Notes under the pieces: model-generated
What the model was told of the DNA's origin: nothing
Database searches by the model: none
What the model saw: only the letters and a program-made list of their open reading frames with translations
Translations under genes and position numbers: made by a program
Shown here: one piece after another, positions 41,201-53,200 of the stretch
Position numbering within the stretch: position 1 is the stretch's first letter
Layout of the letters: every line of letters starts with the position of its first letter
NCBI GenBank assembly: GCA_008360955.1
Contig: LUCM01004876.1
Location: forward strand, 95,394 to 159,393
Direction: 5' to 3'
From: Fasciolopsis buskii
Taxonomy: Eukaryota; Platyhelminthes; Trematoda; Plagiorchiida; Fasciolidae
Length of the DNA stretch: 64,000 nt

Positions 41201-44200
41201 CTTGGAAATTAAATCACCTCAGTGGGCGAATCGCCTCTGTCCGAGACCATGGAGTTCCGTCTCAGCTGTTTCCTGTGAGTGCTAATGCCCACACCTACTC
41301 AACCCCACCCTCTTTCACCATTTATTGACGATCTTCTATGCAATTCAGTCCACTCGTTTGCCGATGATATCACTCGTCATTGCTCCTTTTCTTATAGCGC
41401 TCTCTGTCATGCAAACACCAGCATTGATCGCGACCGTAATATCGCCAATCTATCGGTAAATTTTGATCTTGAATACATCTCCCCTTGGGATTCTCACAAT
41501 TACGTTGACTTTAATCCCCCTCTATTTAGCCTAAACGTCACTCATTCACCCTTCATCTCTGTTTCGATTCAACAGATTCTATCCCTTTCCTTGGTTTATC
41601 GATAATTTCTTCGTTAAGCTGGTCTTCTTTTTCTATATCTCAGCTAGCATCTTGTGCTGCCCGCAAAGTTATTTTTTTATTTCGCACCAGACGTTTCTTT
41701 ACTCCTTCCGATCTTCTGCTGTTGTACAAGGCTCAAATCGGCTCCGCACTTGAGGAGCGGATTCAGACGTAGGGGTGAAGCATCGCGTATTTCTCTTTTC
41801 CTCCCTGCCTGGGTTCAATACAAAGCTATCCAGTTGATCAATGACCCTTCTTTACCATCAAATCTGCGGTCACTAGTCCATCTACTTGGCGGTTACTTCG
41901 CTGTCCTTCTTCTATTACTATTACTGTTTTTTTTGTTTTTCGGGATTTGCTTATCAGTCCCCATACCTTTGACCTTCTTCCGCCTATATTTCTCAAACTT
42001 CCAACCATACTTATCAAGTTCCTAATCAAAAATATTGCACCTCCATCTTTCAGTCTTCTTTCCCAGAACTGGGGAGCTGTGAAACACCCATCCTTAACTT
42101 GTTTTCTTTTCCACTTACAACATCTCTCTCTCTATCGCTCATTATAAGTCGAGCCAATAAATTGGTTTTTATGTGGATGTCCCCCACAATCCCCTTTTGC
42201 AGCATATTATTTGTATGTGAGATTTACCTTACAGTGTAAACCACTATGTGGAATAAAAAACGCATCGAATTTCGAGGGGGAAAAATTACTGCCGCGTTGG
42301 GATCAAATTTAATCTGGCTTGGTGATTCGATGAAGTGACATAAAGAAGACAAAACATAAAGAAAATTAGGACGGTTTCTCATACATTCTTTGACAGTTTG
42401 TTCCATGACCACGCGACTGAAATGAACTTACTCGGAGCAGGCTGGTGACTACATCTGTACGACACTGGTCACATGGGGCACCGATCAATGCCCCAGGATC
42501 CCCCGAAACAAAGGATGTAATTCGATCTTGGAGAGCCTCGATTGATTCGGCTATTCCTTGGACTATACATAAATGATTTCCAGTTGGAAAAAGTTCAATT
42601 TTGAGCTACGTACAAAGCGGTATGAAAAAGGGAGCAGTATACACACATTTTTACGGTTAGTAGAGGAAAGATTAGAGGAAATGAACTGGCTAATGGCTGT
42701 CGCTTTAGTACAACGACAAACATCTACAAAACCTTTTATTTGAAAATACTTATGACAAGAGTACAGTACTCAGGGATTGATCTCGGAAAAGCACAATATT
42801 ATCGGAAACGAAAGCAGGAGGTTGGAACCGGGATTGAATACGAGCTAAATATGCTACTAGATATGGCCGGTGTAGTCCTGATTCGAAAGACAGCATATCG
42901 TCTTCTACCGTTAGTGACTAACGATAATTGGAAGTGAACCACTGATTTCAAGACGATAGATGAACAAACGACCTGATAACCACCGGTAGAACTAACAAGT
43001 TAGGTGGCGTAAGTTTTTGATTACTAAACACAACGCAGCGGATGTGAAACTTATTTTCGCTAGCAATGGCCAAACGGTTAATATGGCGATGTTCGAACAT
43101 CAACGTTGCAGGATCGACTTCTGTCACTGTCGGTCGTTGCCTGGGTCGTCAGTTGTTCAAGGACTGCGATCCCTTTTCTGAAACATCGTATATCTATCGT
43201 GCAACGGATAACAAAGAAAATAGACATTATTACTACTAATAATTTCACTTTTTTGTTGCATCCTTTTGAATTGGTAAAATAGGACGAGTGAAAGTGGCCC
43301 CACCAACAGTCCAGTGAACTAGCAAAAAGAACGACTGTGACTAGGCATCCGAGACCAATAGTAACCAATGAAATAGTCCAGTTTAAGTAGGGCACAAACA
43401 AAGCAAGAAAGGCATATATATATATCATCTCCAAATAGTGACAAGAACACTGGGACAATGGACTAAGGAAGCCCAAGCTACAATACACAATAATGCATCC
43501 TACTCTGATACACATTTTATACATACTATTAAGTGCTTTGCCGATTGTGTTTGATTAGGAAATGGGGTACAGCCATCTCCCTAAACTGACTATCAAGGAT
43601 CAATCAAGCTATTTTTACAAATGGTTGTAAAACTTGCCTTGAGAAAGACTACCCACGGTAGTTGAAACGTTGGCGCATTACATATACCAACAACACTGTG
43701 TTACGAACATTACATCAATCACAATGAAAACCAATACATGGCACATCAATTTTTCAATGCACTCCTTACGTCATTTCGTCCTGATAGTTACAAATTACTT
43801 GGTACATTTTTTAAGTAAGAGATTGAATGTCTTCATGAAATAATTCACCATGTGATATCATCGCTCAGCTCACCATTAGGAAGCACCAGTGACGGGTACG
43901 TGCAACGTGCTCATGTGGTGAAGTTGAACAAACCGTTTAGAGCTTGCCCGGTAGCGTAATGACTAAGGCGTTCGACTCGGAATCGTTCGTCCCGGGTTCG
44001 CATCCCAGTTCATGCGCCGTGGATATGTACTGCTGATGATTCCTGACAAGGATGAAACAGCTGTACAGCTACAAATTAGTCAAGTAATTAGCCTAAGGCA
44101 CTCGCCAAAACAACCCAAAAAACAAAGCACGAGTTGAGAAGGGTTCATGGCCGAAGTGTTCCGATCAACTGCCGCATTCCTGATTGCCATATGCCAGTGA

Positions 44201-47200
44201 AACTTATATAGTTTGCTTGCTAAATGCATCATAATCATTCAGCGTTAAATAGCAAGGCCAGCCTCACTGACTGGTCTTTTCGTCACGGTTACATATGTCC
44301 ATAAAAAGAGTGAATATTCAAAGGAAACAGGGAGTGGACCTACACTCGAGGTGGATTACATCCTGCCAAGAGAGAAAGGTCATATGAAGGTCAAAGGCAA
44401 ACGGAAGGACAAAGAGCTCATAAATTTGGAATTCTACAATCACCTAGGCCTAGTCACGGATAATGTGACCGCGACTAACGACGAGACGTTTGCATCCTAA
44501 ACACCAAGCTAAGTGACCGAGACCGCATGAAAGTTACCGACCTGAACTACGACCAACACTCATTTTCCAATCGCACTTCCGTATTGGGGCTAAATGTATG
44601 GAAAACAAACCTCGAGTTCAGGTGCAAAAAAATTGACCATCATTGTACAGCTTACGCGACATATAAACCCTAATGGGATCTGGTTGAATGAGTAAGCACC
44701 ACTCACGGTACTCAATTGCAATTCGACTACTGACAGCCCTATCGGTAGTGAAAGGGATTTTTGAAATTCTTTCCGGAATCTACCGGATTCGAACCAACAT
44801 GTGAAGAGCTACAGGCGTGAATGCGAACAGAGGAATGGACGGAGAGAGACAAAGCATTCACGTGAGCATAGATGTATACACACACCTGGGTCTCACACAG
44901 ACGAATCAAGTGTGCAATAAACGTGGCAAACTGGCGACACTTTTCCTCACGCTGTCCATATTTTCCAGGGAGAGTTTGGCTAAAGTCGGATACATTTGTA
45001 CCAGCCGAAGTAACCAAATGTTCTATAGTCTGGAGCATTGGTACGGGGAAATTTCGCAGGTCCTCCGTCGAACTCACTGTGCTTTGATCCCAAAACTGGT
45101 TTATTTGAGTCTGAATTTGGGGAGAAAGAGGACAAGTATGACAGGACATTAGATTAAACCAGGTGGCGAATCAATTTGGCTGTGAAAGATTGGGTGCGGC
45201 AATAATGTAGTCTGAGCATCCGTGAGGAAGCTTGTTTGGCCAATAGTAAAAGGCGTACCTGATCAGAGTTGAGGCTTTTGACCTGTGACGGTCAAGCAAA
45301 AAGCTCCGATAAAGAAGGTAAACACAATTCTAGAAACTGCACACAGTCGGTTTTAGTTATAAAGAGGGAATTTTGACCTCGCCAGAATAAGCTAGACAGT
45401 TATTTAGATTGTCACACTGACGCTCTGGATGAGGGCCTTTGTTTCTCCTTGATGACAACGTGGATCCTTCTATCGCACTCGTGCATAAATGTGCGCCACC
45501 CGAGTGGTCATTCCATCAAGGTTAGAGGCACATACACGCACACAAATGCTACCGAATTTTGAAGGGCGTCTGACGAAACAGCTTTTCACTCCATTGTCCG
45601 ATTTCCATCGATTGCTTATGTGATAGCAATATATTTTTAAGCTGGTTTTCGGACTCGCAGTGTGCATACAGCATAGGTAAAATGATGGCAAATCGCATGA
45701 TATTTTATTGAACTTAATTAGTTTGAGTACGGCAACATGCAAAGATAGGAACGTCATAAGCTGCAACGTTTTTCAGTGCTTTGTTGCCCATTCAATCACC
45801 ATCACTTAGATATTTCTCAAAAATCCAATCAAAACATCAACTGATGCAGCAAGTTCAGCCGAGCTGCATTTGCCGAGCACCGGATTCCAGTATGGTTAAC
45901 ACAATTTCGAGAATAAGGCTATGATTTTTTTATAATTAGCTTCATAAAAATTAAGCAAACCAACTGTAGACCATTTAGAGTTCAATTTGTGCCTCCCAGT
46001 CATGTCCTATGAAATTTTACACAAATCAAGAAAAAATACCCATGCAGATACCAAAGTTCTGAATAGCCTTCTCAAACGTCAAGGATCGCCAGCGATGACA
46101 TGAAGCCAATGTTTTCTTGGAAGGACGAGTGCATACTACCATCATGCGCTTCATAGTGCAGCTGCGCAAAAGCCGCTCCGAAATCGATTGACTAACTGTA
46201 TCTGACACCCACTGCGTACGCGGCACGGCACATGTTTAGTAGGAGCAACGTCTCAGAAATGGTCAAGTGCGCAGTCAAGTTTTGTCCAGTCGACTGCTAG
46301 CTAGAAAAGACCATTTTGCGGTATCATCTCTCCTGGCTTAGGAATACCTACCAAGCGACTGTCGCTTTGAGCTTGTTTGTGCTCCCCGGCCATGACTGGA
46401 AGGAAGAATGCGAAAAAACGGACAATGAACTAGCTCGGAGGAATTGAGAAATGAATAAAATGTTTATCGGTTGTAAGGATGTTTTCGTCACCAGGTTGGG
46501 ACAGTATGAATCACGAAGAAAACTGGCTGGTGCCGTTAATGGGCGCGTTCAAACAGAACCCAGTGAGGGAAATGGGTACGTGTGTGTTATGATGACCGAA
46601 ATTGTCTGAAAATATAAAATATACACACAAAAAATGTATACTTTTCTCCAAACTGACTCTAGATCCTAGCTGGGACTCAAGACAGAACTACAAGCCACCG
46701 GACGCGTCCCTGGGTTGCGCATAAGAGAATAACCACCAATATTGGTTAGCCAAGAATAAGCCAAGCCCAGGACCACTGAATAAGCGACCGTGGATAAGTA
46801 GCGGCGTCGTCGAGATCGCTGGTGACACTGTGACGTCTGGGGCACAGGATCTCCAATTAAATAAGGCCATTGTTCCTTGTCGGTAAGGTTTCACCGAGGA
46901 GACACATGAACCAATCAACTGATCACCGACTCGTCTGTAAAGTTGCTGCTTCTTTGAAGGCTGCATTTGTCTGCTCAAAGACTAGAGGTGCACCCTCGAA
47001 TGAACAGACCTGATTTGGACTGGCCAACCGAGTAGGGCAAAAGTTCACAAAAGAACCATGGACAACAATGGACAGTCGATGACGCAAAAAAGAGTCTACA
47101 AGAGCAGACGTGTGTGTTACACTGGGTACAAACATACATTTTTCTCTTCTCTATCGCATTGTTTTCGTTTTTTGTTCCAATAGCACAAGGTCTGTAGAAA

Positions 47201-50200
47201 AATTTGCGAAAAAATATACCTGGTACATATACCGATTCCATCCAAACCATTCTCCCGGTTACATGACATTTTGCTTGGAACGCTGTCGGGAATCAAGCAA
47301 ATGGGACGATATATGTATCCAGAGTGAATTCGAAGCAGCTAGAACATTGCACTCTAGAACGTGCGAAAGATGATTTTGACCAGCACTTCCCGGCACGAGA
47401 GAGAGAGAGAGAGAGCTGGATATGTAAAATGTAAAGTGAACCTGTTGACCATAAAATACGATAAAATTGTCATTTTAAGAAAACACAAACCTTTAAGCAA
47501 CTAATTAAATAATTTTGGGCTGCTTCTGGACGACCAATGCGATAGAGCAAGCCAATTAGATGTCGGATCTCCTCTGCGGATAGAACAGGATCAACAGTAC
47601 CCTCCTGTAGTTGATTGAACGCTTGCATGAGTTGTGGAGCGACGAGGCTTTCCAAACTGTTCTTGTGTGTTCCAACCAAGGTCAACCGATCCTTGTAGTC
47701 GGGCAGATGTGTGAGAGCACCCTGAAAAACAAAAGTAGATGGCATCCGTTGAACTGTGCATGGGAGGATATGGATATAGAATCAGCACAATAATTGGATC
47801 ACCGATCGAAAAGGAGCACTATGAGCATGTTTCAAACGTGATCAATGTTAATAATATTCGGTGATTCATTCGATCGGCCACAGAACAAGGGTAATTAGTG
47901 TTAGGAAAAGCAAGGACAGTAGCACCTTGGAACCAATGCTGCTCAAAAATGATAGTACCAGGGAACACAACAACAGTGAGATGAGAACAAAGCATTTTGG
48001 TTATTCATGGGACTTACCAAACAGCCTTCCATGCCCTCAATGTTTGTACAAAGCTGAAGCACAGAAAAACAACGAGGTAGAAGTAATCAGCTCACGCTCC
48101 ATAGGTGGGTACCATTGCGGCACAAAAAAATGAGAGCGACTTTCCTTTTCTCATTATTCAACAAACTGACCTGACTGAGATCTTTCGTATCGAGCACTTC
48201 GTCCATCTCGCGTACGAGTTCAGACCAACGAGCGGTCTCGCGAAGCGCACTCGCTGCTTGTTGAGCATTCCGACGGGCACGATCTAGTTCAATCAGCTGA
48301 CTCATTGTGGTCTGGCTATCCATTTGGACCTGTTCAGTAGTGTGAGGACGTTGAAGATGGAACAAGGTAAGAACCATAAAGAGGCGGAAGATTTCACACA
48401 AAGCACTGTGCGGATGATAAAATGGAAGATATTCGAAGATTTGAAGTAAACAGGGAAAGCAGTATGAAGTGCTAAACGAATCGATACTTAAGAGAATGCA
48501 AAACAAAAAAAGGGAAGATGAGCTTCAGGCAGATTTGAACAGAACGCGGAAGAACAGTTGCATTAAATTGTACGCCCTTCGATCGTCACGGAGACAGAAA
48601 TACCAGATATGCGGGAACTGCGTTCAGTGAATAACGACTGATTAAATCGTTTCTTCTTAGATTCCCATGCAAGTTTATTTGTTAAGTTACAGTAACAAAA
48701 CAGTATGGAAGTGTCACCCTGTTGGAAGTTAGTGATAAGTCCGAAAACACAACCAACTTGTTTGAGAGGAAGTTTATGTAAGAGCCCGTGACCCTTGATT
48801 TGTCCATTTGTAGTGCAAAAAAGCAGAATGGACCTTCACAACACGAAGCAAGCAACACCAAAGAACACGGGACGATTGTCAATCACTGATAAATGACACC
48901 TGGAACGACTCTAAACCAACAGCTTGATCTTCTGGGCACTTTCATACATAGGATCCAGGCAAATTATTCACTACAAAAGACGGGAAAACGAGAGCATGTT
49001 GTCAAGGGAATTCGGAGTCAATACAAAGGATAAAATACTGAAGAATTGAATGTCAGGGAAGATTGATCTCGACTGGATATAATCTACCCCTATGGTGAGC
49101 TAGAAGAGACAAAAGCAATAAAGATTGGTGACAAAATGTGCCTCCGTGCTTACTTGACTCAAATGTTCTTTGGTGTTTTCCAATTCCGAACCCAGAGCCA
49201 TGGCGTCGATTCGTAGGGATTCGACTTCACGAAGAACACTTCAAACAAACAAGAATGGATAAGAAAACGAACAATTTTCATATAACATGCAATATAACAG
49301 CAATATAGCTAGCAAGGGACTAGGACCTACTGAATTATCAGAAGACTGTTAATAACGAATCTGACAGCAGCACTGGTTATCTAGACCAACCGTTTGTAAT
49401 CTAGAAGTTCGGGAGTACAAATCTCAGCTTTGATGATCAGTTTGATGGTGAACGGCAATCTGTTATCAACCGACTCTCAGCCACACTTAAACAATTGTAA
49501 TTGTATCCCACCCCAAATTCCAGAGTCACTATTTTCGTTCCTAATCATCGATACAACAGATATTTTTTAGGCTATGCTTGATGCAGGATTGTGGTGAAAG
49601 GGGCCCTTAGCCATTGGGGCCCACTGCACGGGAGCAGGGGAGTAGGAGTAACCGGCAACCGTGAAATTGAAACGTGGAGTAATGCAGAACCAGATAAAGT
49701 TTCATTAGATCAGGCGGGGTAGCGAGCCGGACGACAACGAGCTGTCGTCTACCCCAAAAGTGACCGGCGGATCTAGAACTGGAACCTCTGACCCTTTTGG
49801 TAACACGCTGAATTCACTTGATCACCGTCGGCAATGAGTTGACGCCCGGTTTTTCAAGTATGCTGCAGAAGAAAAAAACAGGATACTGGAGAGAGCAACA
49901 GAAACTGACATATAATGGAGTTTGAGTCTCGCATTTTAGCCGTAACGATCAGGCCGATCAAGTTATGCGAGTAGACCATATTTAAGTATTATTATATTAG
50001 TGCTTCGGCCCGTTAGTCATCGGTAACGTCAAAGCACCAAACAAATGCACCCAGATATTCGTTTTCTCCTTAAAGTGTCCACTTACTGAAACCTCGGATC
50101 AAGTACGTTTCTGACCCTATAAGTGAGACATTCAAAAAATTCCGTTTAGAATACAAGGGAATAAAGCTCAAGAAATGGGTGTGTGGTCTCATCCATGCGA

Positions 50201-53200
50201 GCTGACGAAGCACACTCCAATTCTACCGTCCTTCTCTTTCCTCTACATCTGGAAACGAAAGCCATCACGTTGCAATCCCATGGTGAAGGGTGCTCCTGCG
50301 TGGGCTTTGTTAAAAGTATGTAGTGGATTCAAGGTATTGACTCTTGAGCCACAAATAATAAACGTACCGTCCATGTAACGGATGTACATTTCTAAACTTG
50401 AAATCGAATCCTCTAACGAGCCTCGTTTGCGCTCGGCTAGAAAGTTATCGATCGGAAGGGGTCCATGAGGAGTGATCTCATCGCAACCCTACCTTGTCTA
50501 TAATAGGTTCCGTAGAAGAACCGCACATTTCAAGCGCATCTCAAGATCAACCTTTTGAACGCTGACATTGGAATTTCGGTTTGCACGTTGTTCTGAGTTG
50601 CGTATCCATCGGCTATAACGGTGGAATATTGGCGAGTAGAGATTTAACTTCCGGTAAGTCATGGTTTTATTTGATGAATCCTAGTTTTTAACTTAGTTGA
50701 CGAAAGCAAACGAGACTTTATGCTATGTACGGTCAGGGATTTGTGCAAAGGTTCTAGGGAGTTCGACGATTAATTGAGCCGTGTTATGATAAGTTCAGGT
50801 GCTGATACCAGTTACTGCTCTAAAGGGAGCATTTGCCTTATATGTACTCAGTAACCTGTATAGTCTCGGTGGTTATGACCTGTATAGAACAAGTAGATCA
50901 AGAAGCATTTTAAGTATGAAATTTTCTGTCTTGAGTTTCTTCAATATTTGTGTTAGTTTGGTCTCCGCCTGTCCTGACGTGCGTCGAAGGTTGCCGTCGG
51001 CAGATAGGATTATTGTCAGCATTTGTCGTAGTCCGATCGATCCATTATTACCTACCCTGTATCTTTACCTGGTTTAGTCAGTAACAGATTACGACTACTG
51101 GTCAGTTCGCAGATGAATTCTATATCCTTTTTAATCGGAATACTCCTAACTTGTGGTTTAAGATTATAACATCCAACCCAGTGTCATACCAGTGAAGTTC
51201 TAAGTCTGTCAACAGATTGCAATGAAACTGTTAGTAGCTCGTGTTTGGCCCATAGGACTGAGAGCAGATGGAGCCCAGTAGCACTTGACAAAAACGGATA
51301 TCCGGATCAGTTTCCTCGCTACTAATGGAGAACGGGACAAACCGTGGGGTTATCAGAAGAAAGTACATATTACACTTGTTGTACTGCACGTTTCCTGTGT
51401 CACTACCATGGAAAGACCATATTCTCAACAGCCTAAAAGATTTACTCAAAAGACAGGGTTATATAGAATAGGCTAAATCTGCGGACCGGCCAATGTTCGT
51501 AAAACTGGTGATTAACCGCCACTAAGGTGAGCTCAATGTTTCACCAAAGCGCCAGTTGACAAAACGCAACGTATTTAAGAGCGTGATCGATTTTTACTGG
51601 CCAAGGTCTTGCTAATAACACGTCACACACCACAATATAACTCGGGGTATTTCGTCCGTCACTTAATAATGTCGAAGCCCCTTGTTTCTTTAGGATATAT
51701 TGCAATCTAGAATTGGCGTATGAACTGAATTTCTCAACCACCACCTCTGCCGGAATTTCAGGGCTGTAGTGAGCTTCCCATCTGAGGTGATCAAAATGCG
51801 TACGAAATAGAATACGGTCATTGGCTCCCAACAGTTTGAGAATGCCTAGACCCAGTTTGGTGTCTTGAAGATTAGGTTTTTCTGCCAAAGGCTCGGGATG
51901 GGATCACTACGTCAACTAGCTTCGAGAATGCTCAAAAAAGATGCGCTGGGATGGACGATCAATGACATGAAGTAGTCAAGAAGGGTGGAAAACTTGTCAA
52001 AATATTAGTTGTTTTCTTCTAGTCGCATTGCTATCTTCTTTCACCACGACGCCAATGACAATTATTTTGTATGTGATATACACTGTATGCATATAATGAC
52101 AATAAAAATTGTATATGCACACAGTAAACCAAAGGGGCCTAGTGAGACCTTATGTGGTTCTATACCACTCCAAGTTTTACGGTCACGGTTGTCGGTCCTC
52201 CACCCCGTGTAGTGGGATTTAGTTAATATGGAACATGTTCCTTCAATTGCACTCGTGCTTCAAGCATGTTATGAACAAAGTAAATCAAAAGGAATGACTA
52301 AAGGTGAGTAAATGGGAAATGTTTTTAATAAATGATCCAAAGCTAAACTCACCGAGGAATCGAGTGAATCGCCTCTTGAATGGAACGATCCACCGTTTGC
52401 ATGGTATCCTGCCCCATGAAAATCGGACAAATGTAAGCGAAAAATCATTCGGTGGATTATTAGGAAAGTTGACGTGTGTATCCCATGCTTCTTCCCAATC
52501 GTGCATGCAGTTACTGAAATACGGCCTGGATCAATCATTCAGGTTAGTCTTATCAGCCAGTGGCTTTAATCTTGGTTTACTGTCCTGTGCCATCATCAGT
52601 ACGAAAGCGGAAAACCAAAACGGAAAAAGGATCACGAAAACAGTCATAAGACGTAATACTGAGGACAAAGAAAGCCAGAACTGAGTCCGAATGAAAGCAC
52701 AAGAGGGGCTTGGTATTATCAATCAGCCTGCAATGGGAACACGTAAACTGAATAAAGCTTGCAACTTGTGTTGCCATCGTGTGATCTTAGTTGACGCTGC
52801 AAAGTTCGCCCACGCTAAAGGACAACACAAATTGAGGCAGCCCATTTGTACATATGCTACCGGGAAGCTCAAACACAGCGGCGTTTAGAAATTAGCAACT
52901 TAGTATCTAGCACTAACTTCCAGTTCAGCGCACCTAATACTGCATCCAGCGTTCCCCTCACTGTAAAAAACGGAAACGCTGGGGCAAAACAGCAACGGAT
53001 GAGAAGGAAACCAATTGGTTTGGCACTGTTCTACATCGTAATACGACGGAAAAATTTCGACTTTTGAGCCTCCAAAACACGGGTCACACAGGAGCCGAGT
53101 TTTATCAGTCAGACTCAATTAAAGCTAGACTAAATGAATCCAGTTTTACGAGAAACTTACTTTCATCTGAACATGAAGTTCCAAGGCCAATTCGGATGCC

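Larger units (their letters stand above)
49239..52352 (-). other. COG7 intron between exons 4 and 5
   Basis: It contains family B repeats at 49600-49830 and 52125-52220, and an unassigned 115-codon minus-strand open frame at 51541-51888. The rest shows nothing I recognise. Confidence 0.7.

Noticed and set aside
43946..44010. tRNA gene
   Set aside because: It has A and B box-like sequences but no convincing cloverleaf, and it is followed by a body shared with another copy, so it is a SINE.
46026..46226. Minus-strand open frame in a COG7 intron as a further exon
   Set aside because: Exons 8 and 9 already join in phase, and the frame does not align with COG7.
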